Shown here piece by piece: positions 1 through 11,177 of a stretch of 64,000 bases of DNA. The stretch comes from Curtobacterium flaccumfaciens (GTDB lineage: Bacteria; Actinomycetota; Actinomycetes; Actinomycetales; Microbacteriaceae), in assembly GCF_013359815.1 (NCBI RefSeq), contig NZ_JABMCF010000041.1, forward strand, positions 1 to 64,000, read 5' to 3'. Both the position numbers and the translations under genes were made by a program. A model generated the notes under the pieces. That model was not told the DNA's origin. It ran no database searches and was given only the letters and a program-made list of their open reading frames with translations. How positions within the stretch are numbered: position 1 is the first letter of the stretch; every line of letters starts with the position of its first letter.

Positions 1-1
1 C

Positions 2-37
2 GGCGCGGGCGCGGGCGGCGCGGGCGCGGCGGGCTGA
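2..37 (+). CDS. Possible C-terminal end of a truncated upstream gene (Gly/Ala tail)
   Basis: One forward frame at the left edge reads only Gly and Ala codons and stops at TGA (35-37). It could be the low-complexity tail of a protein that begins outside the window. Twelve codons of GC-rich sequence cannot establish a gene, so this is only a possibility. Confidence 0.2.
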   Translation, partial: GAGAGGAGAAG

Positions 38-39
38 CG

Positions 40-99
40 TTTCGCGCTGGGCGACAGTTCTCGCCTTCCGGAGGCCGTGAGGTGTCGCTGAGCGCGAAA
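40..99. repeat. 60-bp imperfect palindrome, 17-bp arms
   Basis: The left arm TTTCGCGCTGGGCGACA (40-56) and right arm TGTCGCTGAGCGCGAAA (83-99) are near-perfect reverse complements around a 26-nt centre. It lies past the end of the P-loop kinase gene on the minus strand. It belongs to none of the three repeat families found elsewhere in the window. It may be a terminator or another REP-like element. Confidence 0.5.
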
Positions 100-166
100 C
101 CTCGATGCTCGCCGCCGGCCTGCGCCGCGGGCGGTCGGCCGCGCGGCGCCGCTGGCCCGCGGCACG

Positions 167-751
167 CTACGTCCGCAGGACCACGTCGGCCAGGGCGGCC
201 GGGTCCTCGGCGGCGATGAAGGCCTGCTCCTGCGCGGCCCAGCGGTCCCACTCGCGCGCGAAGACCTCGCCGTCGCGGCCGATCGCCCGGTCCCAGCGCA
301 CGGCGTCGTCGGCCTCGAGCCACACCCGCAACGACGCCAGCGGTGCCGACGCCCGCGACAACGCCCCGCACCCCTCGACCACGATCGGCAGGTCGGGGTC
401 CACCGACGCCCAGTCCGCGGCTGCATCGGCCGCCCAGTCCCAGCGCCGGTACCCGCTCGGTGCTCCGAGGACGTCCGTCACCACGGCGTCGGCAGCCGCA
501 CGCAGGCCGTCCCACCCGGGGTAGAGGTCGTCCAGATGCACGAGCTGCGCACCGAGCTGCTCCGCGACCTGTGCTCCGAGGGTGGTCTTGCCCGTGCCGG
601 ACCGGCCGTCGATGAGCACGACGGCGCGCCGGCCCGTGGCAGCGGCGACACCGGCAGCTGCAGCGGCCAGGCCGGGGGCGAGGTCACCGGCGGTGGTGCC
701 CGTCGCACGGTCGCCGCCCGTCGCGCCGGCTGCGCGCTCCGCGTCAGGCAC
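167..751 (-). CDS. Small P-loop nucleoside-kinase-like ATP-binding protein
   Basis: This is a 194-residue protein with a Walker A motif GRSGTGKT near residue 50, followed by HLDDLYPGWDGL, a layout seen in uridine/cytidine-kinase-like P-loop proteins. The start is GTG at 751 and overlaps the end of the ECF transporter gene by 8 bases, so it is the third and last gene of the TPP-riboswitch operon. Substrate is unknown. The family suggests phosphotransfer to a small metabolite; the context raises a thiamine-precursor substrate, which is inference. The first ~30 residues are Ala/Gly/Thr-rich and probably disordered, and the true start could lie slightly downstream. Confidence 0.85.
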   Translation of the reverse strand: MPDAERAAGATGGDRATGTTAGDLAPGLAAAAAGVAAATGRRAVVLIDGRSGTGKTTLGAQVAEQLGAQLVHLDDLYPGWDGLRAAADAVVTDVLGAPSGYRRWDWAADAAADWASVDPDLPIVVEGCGALSRASAPLASLRVWLEADDAVRWDRAIGRDGEVFAREWDRWAAQEQAFIAAEDPAALADVVLRT

Positions 752-3320
752 GCCACGTCCCCACGCTCACCGCGACCGCGATCGACACCGCGCCGATGCC
801 GACCAGCGCCGCCACCATCGCCCACTCCGGCCCGGCGAACCGTGCGACCCGCGCCCAGGACCGCCGTCCGGGAGCACCGAACCCCCGTGACTCCATCGCC
901 ACCGCCAACGTCGTCGCACGCCGCAGCGCGAGCACGAGCAGCGCGAACGCCATCGTCGCCCCGCGGCGGAGCCGTCCGGAGTCGGCCAGTCCTCGCGCGC
1001 GTCGCGCCATCGCGAGCTGTCGCCAGTCGTCGACGAGCAAGGTCATCATCCGGACAGCGGCGAGCGCGCCGAGCACGAAGCGCGCGGGCAGCCGGAGCAC
1101 CTGCGCGAGCCCGTCGGCCAGGTCGGTCGGGTCGACCCGCACGAAGAGCGCGATGGCTGGCACCCCCACCGCGAGGACCCGGAGCGCGGTCGCCAACGCG
1201 AGCGTGAGCGACCCGTCGGTGACGTGCGCGAACCCGAGGTCGAACCACTCCCGGCCCGAGGGCCTGCCGTACAGCGCGATGCTCACCGTCGTCAGCGGGA
1301 CCGCGAGGAGCACCGGTGCGAGTCGGAGCAGCAGGGTCCGGACCGGCAGGCGCAGGAGCGGCAGCAGAGCGAGTTCGAGGGCCAGGGCGACGGCGGCGGA
1401 GACGACGTCGAGGCTGAGCACCAGGCAGACGCCGAGGGCGAGCACACCGATCAGCGAGGCGACCGGCTGGACGCCGGGGATGCCGGTCGCGCGGGCCGGC
1501 AGCGGTCGTCGCACGGGGTTCGTCGCGTCGGTTCCGTCCACCGCGTCCGCCGTGTCCGACCGGTCGGCCGTGCGGTCGTCCGTGTCGGTCCGGTCTGGAG
1601 GCCCGGGGCGGCTTCCGGCTGTCGGTCCCGTCTCCGGGGCGGTTGCGCCCGACGGTCCCTGGTCGCTCCGGACGGTCCGGGCGCCGTCCGGCCCGAGCAC
1701 GACCTCGTCGGCGTCGAGTGCCCGGACGAGATCGCGATCGTGGGTGACCGCCACCACCGCGGTGCCGGCGTCGGCGAGGGCCCCGAGCCGACCGACGACG
1801 GCATGCCACGTGGCACGGTCCTGCCCGGAGGTCGGCTCGTCGAGCACGACGACCGGCGGCCGGGCCGCGATGACCGAGGCGATCGCGAGCCGTCGTTGTT
1901 CGCCCCCGGACAGCGTGAAGGGGTTGGCGTCGGCCAGGTGTGCGAGCCCGAACTCGTCGAGCAGCGCGGTGGCTCGTTCGGCGGCGTCCGGCGCGTCGAG
2001 TGCTCGGGGGCCGGCCTCGATCTCCTCGCGGACGGAGCGGGCGACGAACTGGTGCTCGGGGTCCTGGAACACCGTGCCGATCCGGGCGGCGAGTCCCCGG
2101 CTCGTCCAGGCGTGGGGCGCTGTGCCGATGCCGTCGGCGAGGGCGTCCGTGGCGCGGAGCTCACCGGCTGCCGGTGTGAGCAAGCCCGCGAGGGTCAGCC
2201 CGAGCGTCGACTTGCCGACGCCGTTCGGTCCGGTGACGGCGAGGACCTGCCCGGCCCGGAGCCCGAGGTCGATCCCGTTCCCGACCGGTTGCTTCGCCCG
2301 GGCCGTGCCGAGCCCCCGGGCTTCGAGCAGTACCGCCGTCCCCTGGTCACGCTCCCCCTCGCCGAGCTCCCCCGCGCCGGACTCCCCCTCGCCGAGCGGG
2401 CGGAATGCCGCGGTCGCTCCGCCGGACGCCCCGGGCATTTCGCCCGCTCGTCCGCGCGCACGCTGCCGCACCCGCGCCGAACCACGCCCCGGCTCGGCAC
2501 CGGGCACCCAGACCCCGGCCGCCGTGAGCGCCTCGCCGTGGTCCGCCAGCACCCGGGCCGGCGGGCCGTCCGCGACCACGCCGCCGCCCGGTTCGAGCAG
2601 CACGAGCCGATCGACCAGGTCCAGCCAGGTGCCGATCCGGTGCTCCACCACGAGCAGCGTCGCCCCGGTCTCGTCGAGCAGTGCCCGGACGGCGTCGTGC
2701 ACCTGCGCCACGCCGGCCGGGTCGAGGTTCGCGCAGGGTTCGTCAAGCACGAGCGCACCCGGCCGCATCGCGAGCACGCCCGCGAGCGCCAACCGCTGCC
2801 GCTGCCCACCGGACAGCTGCGCGGTGGAACGGTCGAGCGGCAGGTCGAGGCCGACGACGTCGAGCGCAGACCGCACCCGGTCCCAGGTCTCGTCGCGGGG
2901 GACGCCGGCGTTCTCGCAGCCGAAGGCCACGTCGTCGCCGACGCGGGACATCACCGTGTGTGCCTCGGGGTCCTGCATGACGAGACCGACACGCCCGCGG
3001 ACCGCGCGGGGGTCGGCCTCGTCGACCAGGAGTGTCCCCTGTACCGAAGCAGCGGTGTCGTCCGAGGCGTCGGGCTCGTCGGGCAGCACGCCGGCGACCG
3101 CTCGCAGGAGCGTCGACTTGCCGGCACCGGACGGCCCGACGACGGCGACCCGCTCCCCCGGCGAGAAGGTCAGGTCGACGTCACGGACGGCCCAGGCGTC
3201 GCGCTCCGGGTACCGCCAGCTCCAGCCACGGAACACGATGCGCGCCCCGCGGACGCCGGCATCTGCGCCGGCGTCGCCGCCGGTGGAAGGGGACGTCGCC
3301 GACGGAGCGGGCACGGTCAC
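744..3320 (-). CDS. ECF transporter: two ATPase domains fused to the T component (YkoD-YkoC type)
   Basis: This 858-residue protein joins three ECF parts. The first ABC ATPase has Walker A GPSGAGKST near residue 62 and signature LSGGQRQRL. The second has Walker A GPNGVGKST and signature LSGGEQRRL. A hydrophobic EcfT domain of about 245 residues follows, with two coupling motifs, ARG in MARRARGLAD and SRG in AMESRGFG. With the S component it would form an ATP-driven vitamin importer. In YkoEDC systems the double ATPase and T subunit are normally separate genes, so the fusion is notable. Start GTG at 3320 overlaps the S-component stop as GTGA. The frame stays open upstream to 3902 but that part is antisense-like. 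The linkers carry repeat sequence: a whole family B element at residues ~291-309 and a family A half near residue 570. Confidence 0.93.
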   Translation of the reverse strand: MTVPAPSATSPSTGGDAGADAGVRGARIVFRGWSWRYPERDAWAVRDVDLTFSPGERVAVVGPSGAGKSTLLRAVAGVLPDEPDASDDTAASVQGTLLVDEADPRAVRGRVGLVMQDPEAHTVMSRVGDDVAFGCENAGVPRDETWDRVRSALDVVGLDLPLDRSTAQLSGGQRQRLALAGVLAMRPGALVLDEPCANLDPAGVAQVHDAVRALLDETGATLLVVEHRIGTWLDLVDRLVLLEPGGGVVADGPPARVLADHGEALTAAGVWVPGAEPGRGSARVRQRARGRAGEMPGASGGATAAFRPLGEGESGAGELGEGERDQGTAVLLEARGLGTARAKQPVGNGIDLGLRAGQVLAVTGPNGVGKSTLGLTLAGLLTPAAGELRATDALADGIGTAPHAWTSRGLAARIGTVFQDPEHQFVARSVREEIEAGPRALDAPDAAERATALLDEFGLAHLADANPFTLSGGEQRRLAIASVIAARPPVVVLDEPTSGQDRATWHAVVGRLGALADAGTAVVAVTHDRDLVRALDADEVVLGPDGARTVRSDQGPSGATAPETGPTAGSRPGPPDRTDTDDRTADRSDTADAVDGTDATNPVRRPLPARATGIPGVQPVASLIGVLALGVCLVLSLDVVSAAVALALELALLPLLRLPVRTLLLRLAPVLLAVPLTTVSIALYGRPSGREWFDLGFAHVTDGSLTLALATALRVLAVGVPAIALFVRVDPTDLADGLAQVLRLPARFVLGALAAVRMMTLLVDDWRQLAMARRARGLADSGRLRRGATMAFALLVLALRRATTLAVAMESRGFGAPGRRSWARVARFAGPEWAMVAALVGIGAVSIAVAVSVGTWRA
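2393..2450. repeat. Family B palindromic element, copy 1 (inside coding sequence)
   Basis: This 58-bp element has arms CGAGCGGGCGGAATGCC and GGGCATTTCGCCCGCTCG. It lies in frame in the ECF transporter gene and encodes part of the linker between the two ATPase domains. The other seven copies are intergenic. Confidence 0.8.
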
Positions 3321-3955
3321 ACCAGGGCGCGGGGTTCGCGACGGCTGTGCTCGCGGCCGGCCGCGAAGGACGACAGCACCCCGGTGCGGGCGAGTGCCCG
3401 GACGATGAGCCACGAGCCCGCCCCCGCGATCACGGCACCGGAGATGACCGCGCAGATCACGTAGACGACCTTGAAGGCCACGTCGAGCCCCGGGTACCAG
3501 AGGACGGTGTCGTTGATGCCGAGTGCGAGTCCGGCTGCGGCACCGGCGAGCACGACGACCGGCAGGCGGTAGACGCGGTACAGGAACAGCGCGAGGACGA
3601 TCTCCGCGCCGAGACCCTGGACGAGTCCGGCCTCGAGCGTGAGCCATCCCCACTGGGTGCCGAACAACGCCTCGACCGAGGCGGCGACCATCTCGCCGTA
3701 GAGCGCGGCGCCGGGCTTGCGGACGACGATCGCGACGATCGGTCCGGCGAGCAGCCAGACCCCGCCGAACAGGGCCTTCGTGCCGGGGAGCACGAGGTCC
3801 ATGACGGCGCTGATGGGTTCGTAGCCGAACTCCCAGAGCCGGAAGACGACTCCGAGGGCCACCGCGAGGACACTCGCGACGACGATGTCGACGACCCGCC
3901 AACGCAGCGATCGCCGCGGAGCGGTGGTGACGGTTGTGGACGTGCCTGAAGGCAT
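3317..3955 (-). CDS. ECF transporter S component, YkoE family (thiamine precursor)
   Basis: This is a 212-residue membrane protein with about five or six hydrophobic segments. It resembles YkoE substrate-binding subunits, which are linked to hydroxymethylpyrimidine or thiamine uptake. A TPP riboswitch directly upstream supports a thiamine-related substrate. The start at 3955 is chosen because GGAGGAG sits 8 nt before the ATG at the 3' edge of the aptamer; an in-frame ATG at 3982 would fall inside the riboswitch. The stop overlaps the GTG of the ATPase/T gene, so the subunits are translationally coupled. Confidence 0.9.
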   Translation of the reverse strand: MPSGTSTTVTTAPRRSLRWRVVDIVVASVLAVALGVVFRLWEFGYEPISAVMDLVLPGTKALFGGVWLLAGPIVAIVVRKPGAALYGEMVAASVEALFGTQWGWLTLEAGLVQGLGAEIVLALFLYRVYRLPVVVLAGAAAGLALGINDTVLWYPGLDVAFKVVYVICAVISGAVIAGAGSWLIVRALARTGVLSSFAAGREHSRREPRALV

Positions 3956-3959
3956 GCTG

Positions 3960-4056
3960 CTGACTCCTCCCTGCGCCGGCATGATCCGGATCAGGTTCGA
4001 CGGTCGGAGCGCCGATCGCTCCCTCTCAGCCCGGCGGTCCCGGACTCCCGTGTGTG
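3960..4056 (-). promoter_or_regulatory. TPP riboswitch (THI element)
   Basis: On the minus strand the hallmark pieces appear in order: GGGCTGAGAGG (from 4022-4031), then GAACCTGATCCGGATCATGC and GGCGCAGGGAGG (from 3968-3998). The Shine-Dalgarno GGAGGAG of the S-component gene overlaps the 3' end of the aptamer. This suggests that TPP binding blocks translation initiation, although transcriptional control is not excluded. The exact ends are approximate. Confidence 0.95.
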
Positions 4057-4063
4057 TGCCAGC

Positions 4064-4069
4064 AGTCTA
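4064..4069 (-). promoter_or_regulatory. Likely -10 box for the TPP-riboswitch operon
   Basis: TAGACT on the minus strand lies just upstream of the aptamer, placing transcription initiation near 4057. No clear -35 box was recognised. Confidence 0.5.
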
Positions 4070-4088
4070 GACGCGGTCGCGACCGCGT

Positions 4089-4136
4089 GACGGACTGGAG
4101 GCCCGTGGCGGCGTCGCCACGGGCCTCCCGTCCGTC
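4089..4136. terminator. Family A hairpin, copy 1
   Basis: This palindrome of about 48 bp has GGAGGCCCGTGGCG and CGCCACGGGCCTCC arms around GCGT, flanked by GACGGAC and GTCCGTC. It lies 7 bp past the end of the GerW-like gene. The strong stem suggests a factor-independent terminator without a U-tract, or a REP-like element at a gene end. Confidence 0.65.
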
Positions 4137-4142
4137 AGGTGG

Positions 4143-4463
4143 TCACTTCTTGAGCGCGCGCACCAGCTTGCGGAGGACACGCCCGGCCACCCACACGAAG
4201 GGGATGCCGACGACGATCAGCGAGATCGGGTTCGGCTCGAACACGAGGTCCTTGCCCGGGCGGCGGACGTAGGCGCCGACGGGGGCCGACAGGCCGCCGC
4301 CACCGCCGCCACCGTTCTCGTCGTCTCCGCCGCCACCGAAGCCGAACCAGCTGACGGACACGGGGATGAGGGTCTGGTCGCCGACCTCGACGGGTTCTCC
4401 GTAGTTCGTGGAGACCCCGAGCGGGCGGACCTGGTCTGCGATCTTCGAGACGATGTTGGCCAT
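4143..4463 (-). CDS. GerW/YtfJ-like protein
   Basis: This is a 106-residue protein. Its N-terminal half (VSTNYGEPVEVGDQTLIPV) matches the GerW/YtfJ pattern. A Gly-rich segment rich in GGGGDDENGGG follows, and a hydrophobic stretch near the C terminus ends in basic residues. The Bacillus namesake acts in spore germination, but non-sporulating actinobacteria carry these proteins too and their role there is unknown. The start at ATG 4463 is preferred because a TAGCGT hexamer ends 7 nt before it, the leaderless layout used throughout the window. A start at 4493 would lie upstream of that promoter. Confidence 0.8.
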   Translation of the reverse strand: MANIVSKIADQVRPLGVSTNYGEPVEVGDQTLIPVSVSWFGFGGGGDDENGGGGGGGLSAPVGAYVRRPGKDLVFEPNPISLIVVGIPFVWVAGRVLRKLVRALKK

Positions 4464-4470
4464 GCGCGCG

Positions 4471-4476
4471 ACGCTA
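4471..4476 (-). promoter_or_regulatory. -10 box of a likely leaderless transcript (GerW-like gene)
   Basis: TAGCGT on the minus strand is separated by 7 nt from the ATG at 4463. Confidence 0.5.
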
Positions 4477-4591
4477 CTCGTCCGTTCCTCCACAGGCCGC
4501 GGGGCGCATCACGCATCCACAGCTGGGGCTTGTCTGCGGACGCGGACGAGCGCCGCCGATATGTTGGCCGCACCCACACCTGGAGGACCGT

Positions 4592-6819
<2,228 letters not shown>

Positions 6820-6823
<4 letters not shown>

Positions 6824-9321
6824 CCGCCGGAACGCCCGGCGCCGCGAACCGCGTCCCCGCGTCGACGTACCGGCTGCAGGTCTCGGCCGACTTCGACCTC
6901 GACGCCGCACGCGACCTGGTCGACTACGTGCACGACCTCGGCGCCGACTGGCTGTACCTGTCGCCGGTGCTGCAGGCCGAGTCCGGGTCGAACCACGGCT
7001 ACGACGTGGTCGACCACACGCGGGTCGACACCGACCGTGGTGGCGACCAGGCGATGCGGGCGTTGGCCGAGGCCGCGCACGCCGTCGGCCTCGGGGTCAT
7101 CGTCGACGTGGTGCCGAACCACGTCGGCGTCGCGACCCCCGAGTCGAACCCGTGGTGGTGGTCCCTGCTCGAACTCGGGCAGGGCTCCCCCGTGGCGTGG
7201 GCCTTCGACGTCGACTGGGAAGCCGGCGACGGCAAGCTCCGCGTCCCCGTGCTCGACGACCGGCTGCTCGACGCGATCACGCTCGACACGTCCGACGCCG
7301 AGCGTCCGGTGCTCCGCGTCGGCGAGACCGCCTACCCCACCGCACCCGGAACGGTGCACGACGGCGACACCGTTGAGACCGTCCACGACCGCCAGCACTA
7401 CGCGTTCGTGCACTGGAAGCGCGCCGACCACGACCTGAACTACCGCCGGTTCTTCGCGGTGAACACCCTCGCGGCGATCCGGGTCGAGGAGCCCGAGGTC
7501 TTCGCGGCCTCGCACGGGGTCATCGGCGGCTGGTTCCGCGACGGACTCGTCGACGGCCTGCGCATCGACCACCCGGACGGACTGTACGACCCGGCGGGCT
7601 ACCTGCAGGACCTGGCGGAGCTGACCGGCGGGGCCTACACCCTCGTCGAGAAGATCCTCGAGCCCGGCGAGCAGCTGCCGAGCTCGTGGCCGGTCGACGG
7701 CACCACCGGGTACGACGCCCTCGGGGTGCTCGACCGCGTGTTCGTCGACCCCGCGGGCGAGCAGGCGCTGACCGCGGCGTCGGGCGCCGAACCGACCGAC
7801 TGGCAGCAGCTCACGCACGACACCCGACGGGGCATCGCGGACGGCATCCTCGGCAGTGAGGTCGAGCGGCTCGCACGCCTGCTCGCGCCGAGCTCCGCGA
7901 CGGAGACGATCACGCACGAGCGGATCGTCGACGCGGTCGCCGAGATCGTGGCCTCGTTCGACGTGTACCGCACGTACCTGCCCGAGGGCGCCCACCACCT
8001 CATCACCGCGCTCGAGCGCGCCGCCGAGGCCCGCCCGGACCTCGACGACGTCATCGACCGGATCGCACCGGCACTCGTCGACCCGACGAACGCCGCGGCG
8101 GTCCGACTGCAGCAGACCAGCGGCATGGTGATGGCGAAGGGCGTCGAGGACACGGCGTTCTACCGCACCTCGCGCCTGTCGTCCCTGAGCGAGGTCGGCG
8201 GCGACCCGAGCGTCTTCGCGGTCTCGGTGGCGGACTTCCACCAGGCACAGCGCGAACGGCTCGGCAGCTGGCCGCACACCATGACGACGCTCACCACCCA
8301 CGACACCAAGCGCAGCGAGGACACCCGCGCCCGCATCGCCGTGCTGGCCGAGCTCGGCGACGAGTGGGCCGCCACGCTCGAGCGTCTGCAGTCGCTCGTG
8401 CCGTTGCAGGACCGCGTGTTCGCCGACCTGCTCTGGCAGGCGATCGTCGGCGCCCGGCCCGCCAGCCGTGAGCGTCTGCACGCCTACGCCGAGAAGGCCT
8501 CCCGCGAAGCCGGTGACAGCACCACCTGGACCGAGCCCGACGAGGCGTTCGAGCAGCAGATGCACGCGATCGTCGACGCCGCGTTCGACGACCCGGACGT
8601 GGTCGCCGTGCTCGACGCCCTCGACGAGCAGATCGACGCCGCGGGGTGGTCGAACGGTCTCGCCCAGAAGCTCGTCCAGCTCACCGCCCCGGGCGTCCCC
8701 GACGTCTACCAGGGCACCGAGTTCTGGGACCGCTCGCTCGTCGACCCCGACAACCGTCGTCCGGTCGACTACGCCGAGCGGCGTCACGTGCTCGCCGAGC
8801 TCGACGGCCCGGACGACGACGGCCCCGAGGACCTGCCGGCCATCGGCATCGACGGTGCCGCGAAGCTCCTGGTCACGACCCGCGCACTGCGCATCCGTCG
8901 GGACCACCCGGAGCTGTTCACCCGGTACCTGGAGCTCGAGGCCACCGGCAGCGCGGCCGACCACGTCATCGCGTTCGACCGCGGCGGTGCCGTGACGATC
9001 GCGACGCGTCTGCCGATCGGCCTCGACCGGGTCGGCGGCTGGGGCGACACGCTGGTGCACGCCGTCCCCGTCGAGCGCATCGACCTGCTCACCGGCCGAC
9101 ACGTCCCCGCCGACCGCGGGATCCCGCTGGCCGACCTGCTCACCACCTACCCGGTCGCGCTCCTCGTGCCCGCCGACGCGGTCGGTGCAGCCGGCCACGC
9201 CGACGCGGTGACCGCCGTGACCGACGCGAGCGGTGCCTCCCGGCCCGCCGCCGACCGCACGACGGACGCCACCGAGACCGACGCGCAGGCCGAGATCGAC
9301 ATCCTGGAGGGTCACGCATGA
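6820..9321 (+). CDS. treY: Maltooligosyl trehalose synthase TreY
   Basis: This is an 833-residue GH13 protein of the TreY type. It converts the reducing-end maltose unit of a maltooligosaccharide into a trehalose unit by intramolecular transglycosylation. It begins with the family hallmark STYRLQV. It carries [17 protein letters not shown] (nucleophile Asp), [10 protein letters not shown] (acid/base Glu) and [13 protein letters not shown], and ends in an Ala/Thr/Asp-rich tail of about 45 residues. It overlaps glgX by 4 bases at its start and treZ by 4 bases at its end, consistent with coupled translation. Confidence 0.96.
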
Positions 9322-11072
9322 CCGCACCCGACCGTTACGCCGTCTGGGCGCCCGAGCCGGACCGGGTCCGGCTCGTCGTCGACGACGTCGAGTACCCGCT
9401 CACCAAGGGCGACGACGACTGGTGGTCCACCGACGCCGTGATGCCGGTCGTCGGCGCACGCTACGGGTTCCGCATCGGCGACGACGACGCGGTCCGACCG
9501 GACCCGCGCAGCCGGTACCAGCCCGAGGGCGTGCACGGCCCGTCCGAGGTCGTCGACCCCGCACGGTTCGCGTGGACCGACGAGTCGTGGACCGGACGCC
9601 CGGCCCGCGGCGCCGTGATCTACGAGATGCACATCGGCACCTACACGCCCGAGGGCACGCTCGACGCCGCCGCCCAGAAGCTGGACCACCTGGTCGAGCT
9701 CGGGGTCGAGTTCGTCGAGCTGCTCCCCGTCAACGCCGTGAACGGCGAGTGGAACTGGGGCTACGACGGGGTCGGCTGGTTCTCCGTGCACGCCCCGTAC
9801 GGCGGCCCGGACGCCTACGACCGGTTCGTCGACACGGCGCACGCGCTGGGGCTCGGGGTCATCCAGGACGTCGTCTACAACCACCTCGGACCGAGCGGCA
9901 ACTACCTGCCGCTGTACGGCCCGTACCTGCTGGCCGGGCTCGGCAACACCTGGGGTGACTCGGTGAACGTCGAGCACCCCGAGGTCCGTCGGTACGTGCT
10001 CGACAACGTGCGCATGTGGTTCCGCGACCACCACGTCGACGGGCTGCGGCTCGACGCCGTGCACGCGATCCGCGACACCACCCGCCCGCACGTGCTGGCG
10101 TCGATGGCCGACGAGACCGACGCCTACTCGTCCTTCATCGGCCGTCCGCTGTCGCTCATCGCGGAGTCCGACCTCAACGACCCGGTGATGTTCCGGCCGC
10201 GCGAGGCCGCCGGGTACGGCCTCGCCGGGCAGTGGTCGGACGACTTCCACCACGCCGTGCACGTGGCGCTCACCGGCGAGACGAACGGCTACTACGCCGA
10301 CTTCGCCCCGCTGTCGGCGCTGGCGAAGGTGCTCGAGGACGGCTTCTTCCACGACGGCACCTGGTCGTCGTTCCGCGGCAAGCGGCATGGCCGGCCGATC
10401 GACCGCGGGACCTCCCCCGCGACGGCCCTGGTCGTCGCGAACCAGAACCACGACCAGATCGGCAACCGCGCCGCCGGCGACCGGCTCGCCGCGACGCTCG
10501 ACGACGAGGGGCTCGTGATCGCCGCGGCCCTGACGCTGCTCGGGCCGTTCACGCCGATGCTGTTCATGGGCGAGGAGTTCGCGGCCTCGACGCCGTGGCA
10601 GTTCTTCACCTCGCACCCGGAGCCCGAGCTCGGCAAGGCCACCGCAGAAGGGCGCATCGCGGAGTTCGCCGAGCACGGGTGGGACGAGTCAGCGGTGCCG
10701 GACCCGCAGGACCCGACGACGTTCACCAACTCCAAGCTCGACTGGGCCGACGTCAGCTCGGAGCGCGGCGCGGCGATCCTGCGTGCCTACCGGGTGCTCA
10801 TCGCCCTGCGGCGCACCGACCAGGCGTTCGTCGACCACCGCTACGAGGCGAACGCCGTCCGCTTCAGCGAGGACCGCCGCTGGCTCGTGCTCACGCGCGG
10901 GCTGCTCGGTCCCGACGTGGCGCCGGTGCACGTCGTGGTGAACTTCGCCGACGACGCAGCCGAGGTCCCGGTGCCCGACGCCGTGGGCGAGGAGCTCTAC
11001 GGCTTCGGCGCGACCGAGGTCGATGCCGGCGTCGTCCGGTTCCGCGGCCGCGGCGTGGTCGTGCTGCGCTAA
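9318..11072 (+). CDS. treZ: Maltooligosyl trehalose trehalohydrolase TreZ
   Basis: This 584-residue GH13 enzyme hydrolyses maltooligosyl trehalose to free trehalose and a shortened chain, the last step of the TreXYZ route. An N-terminal CBM48-like domain ([13 protein letters not shown]) precedes the barrel. Motifs include [36 protein letters not shown] (nucleophile Asp246), IAESDLNDP (Glu283) and [10 protein letters not shown]. Start ATG 9318 overlaps the treY stop and has GGAGG upstream. The same frame is open to 8646, but that part is a shadow of treY. Confidence 0.96.
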   Translation: MTAPDRYAVWAPEPDRVRLVVDDVEYPLTKGDDDWWSTDAVMPVVGARYGFRIGDDDAVRPDPRSRYQPEGVHGPSEVVDPARFAWTDESWTGRPARGAVIYEMHIGTYTPEGTLDAAAQKLDHLVELGVEFVELLPVNAVNGEWNWGYDGVGWFSVHAPYGGPDAYDRFVDTAHALGLGVIQDVVYNHLGPSGNYLPLYGPYLLAGLGNTWGDSVNVEHPEVRRYVLDNVRMWFRDHHVDGLRLDAVHAIRDTTRPHVLASMADETDAYSSFIGRPLSLIAESDLNDPVMFRPREAAGYGLAGQWSDDFHHAVHVALTGETNGYYADFAPLSALAKVLEDGFFHDGTWSSFRGKRHGRPIDRGTSPATALVVANQNHDQIGNRAAGDRLAATLDDEGLVIAAALTLLGPFTPMLFMGEEFAASTPWQFFTSHPEPELGKATAEGRIAEFAEHGWDESAVPDPQDPTTFTNSKLDWADVSSERGAAILRAYRVLIALRRTDQAFVDHRYEANAVRFSEDRRWLVLTRGLLGPDVAPVHVVVNFADDAAEVPVPDAVGEELYGFGATEVDAGVVRFRGRGVVVLR

Positions 11073-11105
11073 CCGACCGCGGGCTGCGCGAGCCACCCGC
11101 TGGCA

Positions 11106-11155
11106 GCACACACGAACGGCGACGAACCCCTGGGTCCGTCGCCATTCGTGTGTGC
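11106..11155. terminator. Convergent-gene hairpin
   Basis: A stem of about 19 bp (GCACACACGAACGGCGACG against CGTCGCCATTCGTGTGTGC, one mismatch) encloses a 12-nt loop between convergent treZ and the glycosyltransferase gene. It probably terminates transcription from both sides. Confidence 0.65.
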
Positions 11156-11177
11156 AGACGTTCGTGTGTCCCCGGCG

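Noticed and set aside
796..3408. Long plus-strand open frames (870 and 746 residues) over the ECF operon
   Set aside because: They are antisense to a gene with intact ABC motifs. Their translations are Arg/Ser/Ala-rich with no domain, as expected from high-GC shadow frames.
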